64,000 bases of DNA from Aquatica leii. Lineage: Eukaryota; Arthropoda; Insecta; Coleoptera; Lampyridae. The number at the start of each line of letters is the position of its first letter. Positions within the stretch are counted from its first letter, which is position 1. The notes under the pieces were generated by a model. The model ran no database searches and was not told where the DNA came from. It was given only the letters and a program-made list of their open reading frames with translations. A program made the position numbers and the translations under genes. The stretch lies in assembly GCA_035610365.1 (NCBI GenBank), contig CM069437.1, forward strand, positions 58,676,093 to 58,740,092, written 5' to 3'. Of the stretch, positions 22,900-33,187 are shown piece by piece.

Positions 22900-23685
22900 A
22901 ATATAGAAAATCGATATAAAAAAAATTGCAAACAAAGCACTTGATAAAGCTTTCACTGATGTGAAACAATTGGGCATAAACATTCCAAAAAATTCTGCAT
23001 ATAATGTTGACATCTCGGTTGACATCAATTTCAATGAAGATAGCTCGGTAAAAATTTCAGAGAAAAACTTAGAAGAAAATTACGAAATTTCAGAAACAGA
23101 ATATAACAAAAGCGACACTGAGAACCAAAGCTTGGAAAAGGAGATTTTAAAAAATGATGATACTCTCGAAATAATGGAAAACGAGATAAAAATAGTTAAT
23201 TTCGAAGATTTGAACATTAAAGATTATTCCGACCAATTGGCGAGAAAAATATAAAACTATCCGAAAAAAGTACTTTTGTCAAAGTACAGTTGGCAAATAA
23301 AGAATTGATAATTAAAAAATCAACATACTGCTGGTTACTAGATGAAGGAAAGGGTAGAGTCAGCAGTGACCAACTTAAACGTTTTCATGTAAGAAGTCGT
23401 AAAACCTATCGAAAACGAAACAAAAAAGACGAGAAATCTGAAGACGAGAGAGAAGATGAAGAACCGAGTGAAGAGCTAACTAAAGATGAGGAAGATAAAG
23501 TTATCTGGGAAGAGAATGATTCCAGTAAATACCGTAGTAAAGAAATCTTTAATGACAGTGGAGAAAATGAAGAAGAAGAAAACCTGTCGAAAGACCATAG
23601 CTGGTTCCTCGGCAGAATCATTGATATCCAAGGCAATGCATGTACCATTAAGTTCCTGAAAGAGGAACTCGACCAATTTTTTTGA
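22900..23685 (+). pseudogene. Transposon protein, C-terminal acidic and Tudor/chromo-like part
   Basis: 22961-23254 begins with an ANKALDKAFTDVKQLGI helix and becomes acidic. 23290-23685 contains KKSTYCWLLDEGKGRVSSDQ, then a long acidic Glu/Asp-rich stretch. It ends with DHSWFLGRIIDIQGNACTIK, a small beta-barrel-like module reminiscent of Tudor/chromo folds. One stop (about 23252) separates the two frames. The CWLL block and terminal barrel look like a chromatin- or partner-binding tail; this is inference. Confidence 0.5.
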
Positions 23686-24295
23686 CCAAAATCGGATGAT
23701 ATCCAAACAATAGAAAAAAAATTTGTATTTTTGGACCCGTCGATTTAATAGGTTCATGTCCCTTTAAAATAAAAAGGCATGTGCGACAACAAATTAACAG
23801 TCGTTTCAAGAAAATTAAAAAGACCTAAAAAGACAGTATTATAGTAATACTAATGTACCTGTTATAATATTTATATTACTTTTGTAAGAAAGTAAATATT
23901 TTTTTTTATCTTTTCCAAGAGATTTCTTTTTATTTGTTTACATTTTCTTTATTAGTAAAAAGTTTTTAAAGTACAATGACTTTCATTCCTCATACATTTT
24001 AATTATAATAAAATAAACACTAAACAAAATTAAATATAACACTAAACAAAATTATGAACTTGCAGATCTCGCAGATCAATTACAATTTGAAATTTCGATG
24101 ATTCAAGCCTTCAAGGCTCGCTTCTAGGCACTCATTTATGATATAATTGAATGAATATATTTAGATACTTACGAAAATTGCAGTGTAACTGCAACTTTTA
24201 GAAACTTGCCCTGAATTTTGAGTAACTAAATTGTACAACAAGTAGTAGTGAAAGTATTTGTGGATAGAGTATAAGGAAACTAAGAGGAAACTAAA
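23686..24295 (+). other. 3' non-coding part of transposon
   Basis: AT-rich, no ORF. AATAAA-type polyadenylation signals occur at 23768-23773 and again near 24010. Confidence 0.4.
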
Positions 24296-24500
24296 GTAAT
24301 GGAGGAAAATTGAACAGGAATTGAAACGAAATTTAGAGGAATTAAAATGGAATTGAGGGGAATTAAAGGGGAATTGAGGGGAATTCTAAGGGAATTAGAA
24401 AGACATTGTGGGAAATTAGAAGGGAATCGATGAGAATTCAATGGGAATTGTGGGAATTAAATGGGAATTGAAGGGAATTATTTCTTAGAAAGGGAATTTG
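24296..24500 (+). repeat. Right subterminal GGGAATTGAA array
   Basis: About fifteen degenerate GGGAATT(G/A)AA units in the same orientation as the left array, that is, direct rather than inverted. It ends with GGGAATTTGGTGTA, which pairs with GGAATTTGGTGTA at the left end (19111-19123). Confidence 0.85.
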
Positions 24501-24533
24501 GTGTACAAAAGTTTTGAACCGATTTCCCCCTCG

Positions 24534-24729
24534 CCAAGCGTATTGTAAAAAATCTGCTAAAAAAGTATGCAAAATAAATTATTGTTTATGTTCAAAACCC
24601 GAAAATAATTATTTGTTACTATAAATGGTGTTTTTTCTATGTAGTAGCATACGTCCGGTCCGTTCTTTAATAAAGTGGTAACATTACCCGACTGATAACA
24701 TCCGTGATTCCCATAAGCGGCGTGCACGG
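24534..24729 (-). mobile_element. pogo-type MITE, right piece
   Basis: Begins with the second CCAAGCGT and continues the reverse-oriented MITE to its terminus GCGGCGTGCACGG, where the expected CACTG has changed to CACGG. Together with 18850-19082 it forms one interrupted copy. Confidence 0.8.
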
Positions 24730-26439
24730 CACCTTTATTTTGTTTATTTGAACATCGTTCACCCGAACATTTCGGTAGTAAAAAATTTTCTAAAGGGATA
24801 AGACTAGACTATACTTTAATAAAAACAAAAAGCATCTACTACAACTACTACAAAATAAATTTGATTTTTGGTTCGGCTTTAAAACTAATGAACAAAATTG
24901 GTACTGATAACCAGCGTTTTGAAGATGATTTTTGATGAAAAATAAGTATTCTAAATTTACAATTTTGTTGTTAAACTAATTACACCACTGATGATAATCT
25001 ATAGTAAAATATATATGATAATACAAAACACAAACTGTTAAAGAAACTGTTATTTCGTCAATAAAATGGAAACAATTTAACAACGTTACTATCTGGTTAC
25101 GTTTGTTTATTTCTTATTTGTTTATTATATACCTAATTAGTTTTGTTATCTGTTACTTTCACAATCTCTTATTTTCTTGTTGGTCTTTTAAGATCTATCA
25201 TAATTATATATTTAAAATATCAAAGATTTTGTTTAGTTCAAAATATTGAGTTTTTTTTCCAGATATACATAGTATTTATAAGATTATGTATGTCGCAAAA
25301 AACTACATGATTATTTATATTATAAAGCAAAATGTTTTTACTGTTGGAAAAAATTTGTCGTGTTATCTAGATGCTTGGAAAGAAATTAAAGCTTATGCTT
25401 ATGTTGTTGATATTTTGTAATTACGCAGTAATTTAACTTGTTTACTATTTAGAGACAACTATTACATATACAGTTTAAAACAATAAACTGAAAATTTGAC
25501 AATGGTAGTGTCTGAGTTATAACGTGCATTGTGTGTTGCCTAAAATGTAAAAACAATTTTATAGAAAGTTGAAAATATCGATACGCTGTAACCATACTGT
25601 AATAATAAAAAAAATTATTGTAGATAAATGTAGCGTTTTAAATGTATTTACTGGCAGTAAGTAAACTAAAAACATATAATTATTGTAAAACATAAAAACG
25701 TGAAAAACTGTCGAGCGGCGTACGTTTCTGCATTCTTATAAAAAAGTTATCAAATTTTGTGATAAAAAATATTTTTTTTGTTTTAACTTTTATCTTGCAT
25801 ACATTCAGCTTACAATTTTTCAAAATTATACGATAACTACAAATTTAATAAATTTTATTAATAAATGCGAAAAGTTGAAGGAAATTATTACAGAATTTTA
25901 ACAAAACTAGACTTTTCATGCTTTTTCTAATTGTTCTTGAACCATGTACAGGGGTGGACCAATAGTGTATCAAAGCAAAATATCTCCCTAATTATACAAA
26001 ATATATAAAATGTTTCTAAAAGTCTTTAAAGTTTTACATTTTAAAATTATTTTCAACTATACAGATTACAGAGTATTTCATAATGTCAAGTCAATACAAA
26101 CCTATTTTTTTTAAATGGAATACTCTGTATATTAATACGTTTCTGTAATCTTTTCCAGATCTACTTTACAATGATACTACGTTATAAGCATTTTAAGTTA
26201 GTACAAAATTATTTGCAGTTTTAAAATTATTGTTTTAAGTGAGAATGCGAGGTTTTTGTGAAACAAAGTTTTGAAATCGAAATAATATTTTGGTATGAGG
26301 TTTAGCACTATTGGAGGTATCTATAAAAGATTTGAACACGTGATTGTCTAATACATGATGGTTTGTATTAAAAGTGAAAGATGCAGAACTTCATAGAGCT
26401 AAAACTCGATTTTTACTTTTCTATAAGGAAATTATAACG
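24730..26439. other. AT-rich stretch without genes
   Basis: No coding signal. A short inverted pair (ACAGAGTATTTCAT near 26068 and ATGGAATACTCTGT near 26116) could be a small hairpin or mini-MITE; nothing else recognised. Confidence 0.5.
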
Positions 26440-26610
26440 ATCGTAATTCTTTTTCAAAAATTTGTTTGCATAATTTTACGTTTCAAGGTCTCCTGAATCA
26501 AAAAAATGTATTTTTGACAAAAAAATTTTGAGTGTCTGTGTGTGTGTGTCTGATAAAGAAACCGGAAGTGGGTGTATCTGCCATTTTTAACAGTTTTTTT
26601 TATATAATAT
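26440..26610 (-). repeat. Dispersed repeat, first half, interrupted by gypsy LTR element
   Basis: Reverse complement of the dispersed repeat at 31.3-32.1 kb (shared words: CATAATTTTACGTTTC, a CA/TG microsatellite, TGATAAAGAAACCGGAAGTG). It stops at the LTR start (26611) and resumes at 29561. Confidence 0.75.
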
Positions 26611-26956
26611 TGTAACCGGTCCTGCATTGTGATTTTGATCTTATTCACAACACCCTAGGTAGCAAAGTGGAGAATTTACTAATAACACAATTAAGATGTA
26701 TAATAAAATAATTATGTCTCTTTACATTATATAATACACAGTAAATAAAAATTAAACTTCAAATTAAAATAAACAAAATTAACAAAATAACAATTCGGGA
26801 AAATTAAACTGAAATTACTTCTGGACGGCTCGGTATATCGTTTATCGAATCCGCCGGTAGCGCCTTCTGTTGGCGCGTATTCGACTCGGCCTCGACGTTG
26901 CTTAAGCTAAAACACAAGTTAAAAATATCGTTTTTATACCCGTGTATTCCGGTAAT

Positions 26957-27919
26957 TTAACGCAAGTCCCCTTGCCAGCGATGCCTTTTCTTGCGTATCA
27001 CTGAATAAATCGCACAGGTAGTGCCGGGGAAATTTGACAAGTTAGTTTGTTCGGCTGGATTTCTTTCTTGTGCTACGTTTACTGGCAGGGCTACACTTGG
27101 ATTGACGGCTGCCACTTCGGTATGGACGGCGTGCGGCTTATTCGTTTTGGTTCTAGGAATCGCTTCAAAGTCTCTAGCCAGGGCTTCTAATTCTGCGAGG
27201 TTGTTAAAATCTTTCCGATTAATGTATAGCTTATACGAGCTATGGAGGTTTTCGAATATCCTTTTGAGTTGTTCCTCCTGAGCCATTTGTCCGTGGCGTC
27301 TCATGAGCGTCCTTAGACTGTTGATGTAATCGCTGGTTTTCTCGTCTTCTTTTTGCACACGATTTCGTATTGCTTTTTCTAATTGATATCGGTGTCGAGG
27401 ACCTACGAAATTAAATTTAAACTGATAAACAAAGTCTTCCCATCTTGTCCACTGATCTTTATTGTTTCGGTACCAGAGGAGTACTTCTTCTTTAAATAAT
27501 TCGGGTAGGGCTTGTAGGAGAGTAGTTCCAGGGATTTCGTAGCATGCTTTAAGTTCTTCGATGCGTTCTATAAAGGAAATAAGGTCTGTCCGACCATCAA
27601 ATTTTATCCCCCATTTTCTAACGCAATCGCGGAGTTGGGCGGTTAAAGTTCCTCGTGCGAACGTAATTGTTAACGGATTCGGTGACGCTGGTCTGGATGC
27701 TTCCGGATTTCTTGGATACGATAGCGTACTGCTGGTTCTTTCTCCAGTGCGTAGAAAATTAATCAGGCGTGCTTTTAATTCGTTGACATATCCGCTTGCG
27801 TCTAATCTGTATGTTCGTAGTTTACTAATTAATTCTTCTTTTTTCATGTTGCAGATCCAGTTAACCCAGACGTCGGCCTCTGGGAATTCTTCTGGCATGC
27901 TGTCGGTGGGTTCAGACAT
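26957..27919 (-). CDS. gag: Ty3/gypsy Gag with SAP domain, truncated and fused to LTR
   Basis: A 320-residue ORF. Residues about 28-62 (MKKEELISKLRTYRLDASGY..) form a SAP-type two-helix DNA-binding domain, as in many insect gypsy Gags. Residues about 85-260 are the capsid: FDGRTDLISFIERIEEL, LPELFKEEVLLWYRNN, QFKFNFVGPRHRYQLEKAIR and QKEDEKTSDYINSLRTLMRR. No CCHC zinc knuckle follows. The last ~31 residues lie inside the 3' LTR (below 27050), so the deletion fused the Gag frame to LTR sequence by chance. Gag normally assembles the particle in which reverse transcription occurs. The frame is otherwise intact, and start ATG 27919 precedes the SAP domain. Confidence 0.88.
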   Translation of the reverse strand: MSEPTDSMPEEFPEADVWVNWICNMKKEELISKLRTYRLDASGYVNELKARLINFLRTGERTSSTLSYPRNPEASRPASPNPLTITFARGTLTAQLRDCVRKWGIKFDGRTDLISFIERIEELKACYEIPGTTLLQALPELFKEEVLLWYRNNKDQWTRWEDFVYQFKFNFVGPRHRYQLEKAIRNRVQKEDEKTSDYINSLRTLMRRHGQMAQEEQLKRIFENLHSSYKLYINRKDFNNLAELEALARDFEAIPRTKTNKPHAVHTEVAAVNPSVALPVNVAQERNPAEQTNLSNFPGTTCAIYSVIRKKRHRWQGDLR

Positions 27920-28019
27920 TGTGGATTTTCGGTACAGGATGCTCGAGCGCCAACTAAAATGTCTAAAAATGGAATTAATTATTTACTTACAGGTACTGTA
28001 GGTCAGGTACTGGGGTTTC

Positions 28020-28042
28020 GGAGTCCCTGCTCGGACGCCAAA
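28020..28042 (-). promoter_or_regulatory. Primer-binding site of gypsy element
   Basis: Directly after the LTR end on the minus strand comes TT then TGGCGTCCGAGCAGGGA. TGG-initiated sequence at this place is the usual complement of a tRNA 3' CCA end. The tRNA species was not determined. Confidence 0.65.
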
Positions 28043-29560
28043 TGTAACCGGTCCTGCATTGTGATTTTGATCTTATTCACAACACCCTAGGTAGCTAAGT
28101 GGAGAAATTACTAATAACACAATTAAGATGTATAATAAAATAATTATGTCTCTTTACATTATATAATAAACAATAAATAAAAATTAAACTCCAAATTAAA
28201 ATAAACAAAATTAACAAAATAACAATTCGGGAAAATTGAGCTGAAACTACTTCTGGACGGCTCGGTATATCGTTTATCGAATCCGCCGGTAGCGCCTTCT
28301 GTTGGCCCGTATTCGACTCGGCCTCGACGTTGCTCAAGCCAAAACACAAGTCAAAAATATCGTTTTTATACCCGTGTATTCCGGCAATTTAACGCAAGTC
28401 CCCTTGCCAGCGATGCCCCCTCCTGCGCATCACTGAATAAATCGAACAGGTAGTGCCGGGGAAATTTGACAGGTGAGTTTGTAAACACTTTCGTCGAATT
28501 GTTCGAACGTTGACCTCAGGTGCGTTTTAAATGGAATCTAATTACTGTACGTAAGAAAATACGATTTCGGGAATTTACAGGTCGATGCGGCGGATTATTA
28601 CGAACCAAATTTAATTGAATTCACGTAGATCAAACGACAATTAATATTAGTTTTGCGTTTTCTATGATTTTTTTAAGGTCGCAAATGGAATCTGAATGAA
28701 AATGGATTGAAATACACTTCAATATGTATTTATAAGGTTTGTAACACGACTCGGTAACAAAACGAGTTTCTATTGTATTTGTTTATGACACAGGTATGAG
28801 TTACATAAAGTTAGTGTCATGCAACTCGAGAAATGAACAAAATTACCTTTAACACTCACGGCGAGCACTAAGGTACTCTACAAATAAGTGTCTAAAGGCT
28901 ACTCGTCCGGGTCGACCAAGGTGCAGTATGTAACAATCCAGTAATAGTGAATAACCCGTTAGTTATCTACGGCGAGCACTAAGGTACTCTACGAACAGAA
29001 AACTTCAGGTGTTCGACAATTACTAACAAGGATAACGCTTTAGTTATCTACGGCGAGCACTAAGGTACTCTACGAACAGAAAACTTCAGGTGTTCGACTA
29101 TTACCAACAAGGATAACCAAATACAATACTCCAAATTACAACAATTACTGAATATACGTACGGAAAATGAAAGTGCGTGAAAATGATTCGTTGTTTATTG
29201 CGACAGGTGAAACGCAGGTTCCGATCGTTGTAATAACTGGTCAGGAATAAATCAGGTTGAGCAAATGCTCCAGGTACAGGCGGTGATCGTTTGCGGGATT
29301 ACTGGTTAAATTACGATTAGTTTTCAGGATCGGCAGGCGGTTTTCAGGATGTCTGAGGTGTCTTCAGAGACGTCGCTCGGACGACGACGGAAAGATCCCC
29401 TTCTCGACGGTGCAGCCGCTTTTATATCCTTTTTCCTTCTTACAGTGCCGGTTTTAGAGCAGTGATCGTTTTGGCGGGGATGGGGGAAAAGTCTATGCAC
29501 CATTTTAAAATTTGTTTTCAATTTTTCCAAAATGGTGGACTTTATTTTCGTTTCGTTACA
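28043..29560 (-). repeat. 5' LTR of gypsy element (1,518 bp)
   Basis: Begins TGTAACGAAACG at 29560 (minus strand) and ends GGACCGGTTACA at 28043. Its 3'-most 440 bp are nearly identical to 26611-27050. It contains three copies of CGGCGAGCACTAAGGTACTC (from 28859, 28970 and 29051); the last two lie in an 81-bp tandem unit. Such LTR-internal repeats often act as enhancers; that is inference. Confidence 0.8.
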
Positions 29561-29790
29561 ATTTTGTAGGTATGTAAATTATTCGGATTATTTTTATAGT
29601 TTCTTATAGAGATAATTCTTCCTAACAATTTATTCAAATGAAAAATTTTTCTAACATTAACAGTTTATTTGATATTTAACTTATAATTGAAAGTGAATTC
29701 CATATATAATTTAAGTTTAAATCCTGCCTGCGACGATTTTTTTAAGAAAAGATAAATGGTTCTAGAATGACATTTGTTGTTTGTATTTCT
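29561..29790 (-). repeat. Dispersed repeat, second half
   Basis: Continues the repeat interrupted at 26610: reverse complement of about 31365-31530, including TAACAGTTTATTTGATAT and the CCTGCCTGCGACGATTTT end. This shows the gypsy element inserted into an existing repeat copy. Confidence 0.75.
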
Positions 29791-30977
29791 TAAAATACCG
29801 TTAAACATTGGCTTTTTTATTAGTTTTTAATTAAAACGCCGGTGATTGCTACAAATTTTTAGAATTGGCAGCCACGCGTTTGAAGCACGGACATTTCATT
29901 CGTCGGTGTAATACAGCGCAATGGAAGACCTTGGGAAGACCATTGGATACACTACGCCACGGCCGATTGCTTGTAAAATGCTTAGTGGTTAAAGTATCAC
30001 ATTCGTACGTTTTTTAATGTTTAAAATACCAATAAGAAAATACTTTTTTTATGCAAAATAAATACGGCTTGACATTTTTTTAACTTATAAAACAAAATTA
30101 CAGAAAACTTGTAAAGTTGAAAACTTATGTACGACATTGCAATTTTTCCGCACATAGCTATGATTGTTTAAGCACTGAAAAAAGCATAATGATTAAGGAA
30201 GATACGTTTTACTTTTAAGTTTAATGTTTTTTAAGAACTAAGTTTGAAGACATTCTAATAAGCAATCGTATTAGAAGTCAATACAAACGTGTACATATCA
30301 CTTCAAAGTGGTTTTATGACAACATAACCTTAAAAAAATATGTAGACATTCCTTATAAAAAAATCATATGATGACCACACCAGTTTTTTTTTAAACAAGT
30401 TAATTTGGAATTTGAGATCTTGCAGAAAAGTACATAAATCCTATATCGAAATTATATAGTATGTAACTCACTCAAATTCCATGCTTTCAAAAATATCTTA
30501 TTTTATTCACAAAAATTGTTTCGTGCAAAAGCTGTTACTACAAAAATTACTTGTATGCAAATAACATAAACGAGATATTTGCCGGTGCTCAGTGAAGATG
30601 GGTGTGGATTATATTCAAAACTCCGTGAATGTTTGGAAAACTTGAAAGAAAACAAAAATAAGCGTCAAAATCAAAATAAACAAAACTCGAAAGAGCGCCA
30701 AGAAAGTTTGTAGCTCAATAAGGGCTTCTGGACCTTGCCAACCAGAGAACACGCCCGGCAATGTACACACTATTAATAGGTTAATTGAGTAAACGCTTTG
30801 TGACATTAACCATTTAACATTTATTATATAAAAGAAATCAAAAACAACTAAAATTTAAAAAAATATGCAACAAACAAACAAAATTTCACACACAAAATAT
30901 TATGTATAAATAAAAATTTATAACAAAATAATCATTTACAATAAAACAAACATTAACTGAAAAGAAAAAAAAATAAC
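29791..30977. other. Stretch without recognised genes
   Basis: AT-rich. A slightly GC-richer island at about 29870-29990 (CCACGCGTTTGAAGCACGG..) has no recognisable coding content. The ORF at 30615-30806 (-) shows no motif. Confidence 0.45.
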
Positions 30978-31765
30978 ATGCAGCACTCCGTATACAAACA
31001 AGTCAAATATCGAATAAACTGTTAATGTTAGAAATTTTTTTTATTGGAATAAATTATTAAGAAGAATTAAAAAATAATTCAAATAATTTACATACGTACA
31101 AAATTATATAAGAAAAATTGTTAAAAATGGCGGAAACGCCAACTTCCGGTTTCTTTATCAAACCCATCTTTTGATAGAACCGAGAAAGTATAAAAAGCCA
31201 GCTTCATACCAAACTTCAAGTAATTAGGACTTTTGGTTACCTAATTTAAATAAGATGCAGCAATCCGTATATAAACAAGTCAAAAGAATTTAGAGAAAAA
31301 TTATTATTTTTTAACGTATCTTGCTTTCTTTTCAAGATATGAAATTTTTTTCTAAAAGAAAATCGTCGTAGGCAGGATTCGAACCTAGGATGATATATGG
31401 AATTGACTTTCAATTATAAATCAAATATCTAATAAACTGTTAATGTTAGAAAAAAAATTATTTGAATAAATTGTTAAGAAGAATTAACTCTATAAGAAAC
31501 TATAAAAATAATTCGAATAATTTACGTACGTACGAAATTATATAACTGCTTAAAATGACGGATACACCCACTTCCGGTTTCTTTATCAGACACATCTTTT
31601 GATAGAACCGAGAAAATATGAAAAGCCAGCTTTATACTAAATTTCAAGTTACTAGGACTTTTGGTTCGAGAGTTATCGTGGGTACATCATTACACACACA
31701 CACACAAACACCGAAAGTTTTTTTGTCAAAAACACAAAAAATTTTTAGCCAGTTAAGTGTTGAGA
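30978..31765 (+). repeat. Dispersed repeat, two tandem copies with tRNA-like B box
   Basis: 30978-31252 and 31255-31765 are two related copies (shared: ATAAACTGTTAATGTTAGAA, GGTTTCTTTATCA, TTTTGATAGAACCGAGAAA, AAAAGCCAGCTT). On the minus strand 31374-31384 reads GGTTCGAATCC, a perfect RNA polymerase III B box, followed by TGCCTACGACGATTTT. No convincing A box was found, so a tRNA-derived SINE origin is possible but unproven. A CA microsatellite lies at 31695-31709. Confidence 0.6.
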
Positions 31766-32019
31766 TAAGCAACATATGGAAACCACTAATCGAACCTCTA
31801 AAACAACGTAAACTTCACTAAGTAATTTTGTTAATTAATCTGTTACGCTAAGTTGATTTTGTACACTTGAACATGTCTTTAGTAGTTCCAGTAGTTTCTA
31901 AGTTTGTTAGTATTCACCTGATGACGATTGCAGATATCACAACAATCGAAACGTTGTGTATATTCTTTTCAAAATAATAAACAATGAAAGTTCAGCAGAA
32001 TGTTATTATTTTGCATACA
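31766..32019 (+). repeat. Penelope-like terminal repeat with hammerhead-like core
   Basis: Inserted inside the dispersed repeat, between GTCAAAAACAC and CATCTTTCTGATTTAGA. 31918-31952 reads CTGATGA, C, GATTG, a 12-base loop, CAATC, GAAAC: the conserved CUGANGA and GAAA boxes around a perfect 5-bp stem II of a hammerhead ribozyme. Such motifs are known from Penelope-like termini. Stem I pairing is not evident, so catalytic activity is doubtful. The outer limits are approximate. Confidence 0.6.
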
Positions 32020-32105
32020 TCTTTCTGATTTAGAAGACCACGAAACGTAAAATTATGCAATAAAAATTTTTTGAAAAAATATTGCGATCGCTATACTAGT
32101 GAAGT
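32020..32105 (+). repeat. Dispersed repeat, 3' remainder
   Basis: CTGATTTAGAAGACCACGAAACGTAAAATTATGCA.. matches the outer end of the copy at 26440-26520 in reverse complement. Confidence 0.6.
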
Positions 32106-32989
32106 TCGCAGTACAATTAAGTTCAAAGGCCTTTGTGTCTGTAAATCTGCATAACTATATCAAAACAACTTAAGTCGCAGTTATATAAATACAACAAAAA
32201 CAATATATAAACGAGATGAAACTTATTGTTGTAATTTAGAGAGAGTTGAACATTTGTTTTAAATTGGTTAAGTGTCTTGGATTGTAACCTGCACCAAGTT
32301 GAAGCGACGGTACGTAAAATAGCCTTAGCTCATAGTTATATAAATTTCCTACAAAGCAGTTTTGCAATTAATAGCAAATTAAATGTTATAAATATTACTT
32401 TAAATATCAAAGTCTTCTGGTTGACTGCAATTCTTGACTCTAGTAGCCAAAGATGATGTCATGAGTGGCTAGGACAATTGGAAACAACCCGCTACTACAG
32501 AGCAAAGATGAAAGACTGATAGTAAATTTAACTTTTTCCATCCATAACTTAACCGGAAAAATAACTGTTTGATAAAAGATAAAATCCGTTAACCAAAACT
32601 AAATTGAAGCATTAAACTTCTCACTTAGCTATTTCAGCGCGGCACTACCACATCTTATTGTTTTCCGAGAGAAAGCTTGTATTTAACTGTCTTATTATTT
32701 AGAGAATGAATTTCTTTTATAGATACACATACTGTCGACAAATATTCAAAAAAAACAATCTCTTATAAAAAAAGTGTGGCCAATAAAGATGAAAAATAAA
32801 TTGATACATAATTTCACGTAAAGATAATATAGAAGAAACAAAACTCTTAACTGTGTAAACACAAACAAAGTCGGAACTATAAATCATAATGTAATCTAAA
32901 CTTATTAATACAAAGAAAAAGCGAAATTGGCGTATTAAACGAGCGTTTAACCACAGTAACTGATAAATTTTACAATACAATCCGTCTTC
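32106..32989. other. Non-coding stretch
   Basis: AT-rich; nothing recognised apart from the decayed tail of the mariner frame at its right end. Confidence 0.45.
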
Positions 32990-33187
32990 TTCTTTATAGC
33001 AATTCAAACTTCGTCTTTTTGTACATTTTTTGGTGTCTCGCTGAGAAGACGTGGAACCCCATTTGCTATTTTTTTTGTATCTAAGATGTTTTGATACAAT
33101 CGTATGAACACTTCCAATACTAAAATTTATCACTGACGCAGTCTTATTTATCGTAATGTGGCGAAAGCTTTCCACAGGTCTAATCAC
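32990..33187 (-). pseudogene. mariner-family transposase fragment (HTH region)
   Basis: The minus frame reads FRHITINKTASVINFSIGSV, then HTIVSKHLRYKK. This corresponds to the second helix-turn-helix of mariner transposases, where a GSVHxIxxxHLxYxK pattern is followed by a W-containing WVPR linker, here KWGSTSSQ. After a Gln/Lys-rich helix the frame degenerates, and no D,D34D catalytic core was found. TIRs not identified. Confidence rests on this one block. Confidence 0.5.

Larger units (their letters stand above)
19083..24533 (+). mobile_element. 5,451-bp DNA transposon, unassigned lineage, 8-bp TSD
   Basis: Perfect 8-bp direct repeats CCAAGCGT flank it (19075-19082 and 24534-24541). The ends are short imperfect inverted repeats: CGAGGGGAAAATCG on the left and CGATTTCCCCCTCG on the right. 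Removing the element and one repeat rejoins a pogo-type MITE, which fixes both boundaries. Inside lie G-rich subterminal arrays and one series of frames (19909-23685) encoding a large transposase-like protein, now broken. An 8-bp duplication fits hAT- or P-like transposition, but the protein matches neither in detail and I cannot name the superfamily. Confidence 0.9.
26611..29560 (-). mobile_element. Ty3/gypsy LTR retrotransposon, internally deleted
   Basis: In minus orientation: complete 5' LTR (29560-28043), primer-binding-site-like TGGCGTCCGAGCAGGGA right after it, leader, Gag (27919-26957), then directly the last 440 bp of the 3' LTR (27050-26611). Protease, reverse transcriptase, integrase and the first part of the 3' LTR are missing. 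LTR ends read TGTAAC..GGTTACA. The flanks (AATAT and ATTTT) show no clean target duplication, but both flanks are halves of one dispersed repeat. Confidence 0.88.

Noticed and set aside
26068-26130. Short hairpin as a mini-MITE
   Set aside because: Only ~14 bases pair; no target duplication or second copy seen.
26611-28482. The 440-bp direct repeats as two short complete LTRs
   Set aside because: The right copy extends to 29560 with TG..CA ends and an adjacent primer site; the left copy is a truncated 3' LTR.
31360-31440. Possible tRNA gene around the B box
   Set aside because: No acceptor stem, anticodon arm or A box can be drawn; kept only as a repeat-internal B box.
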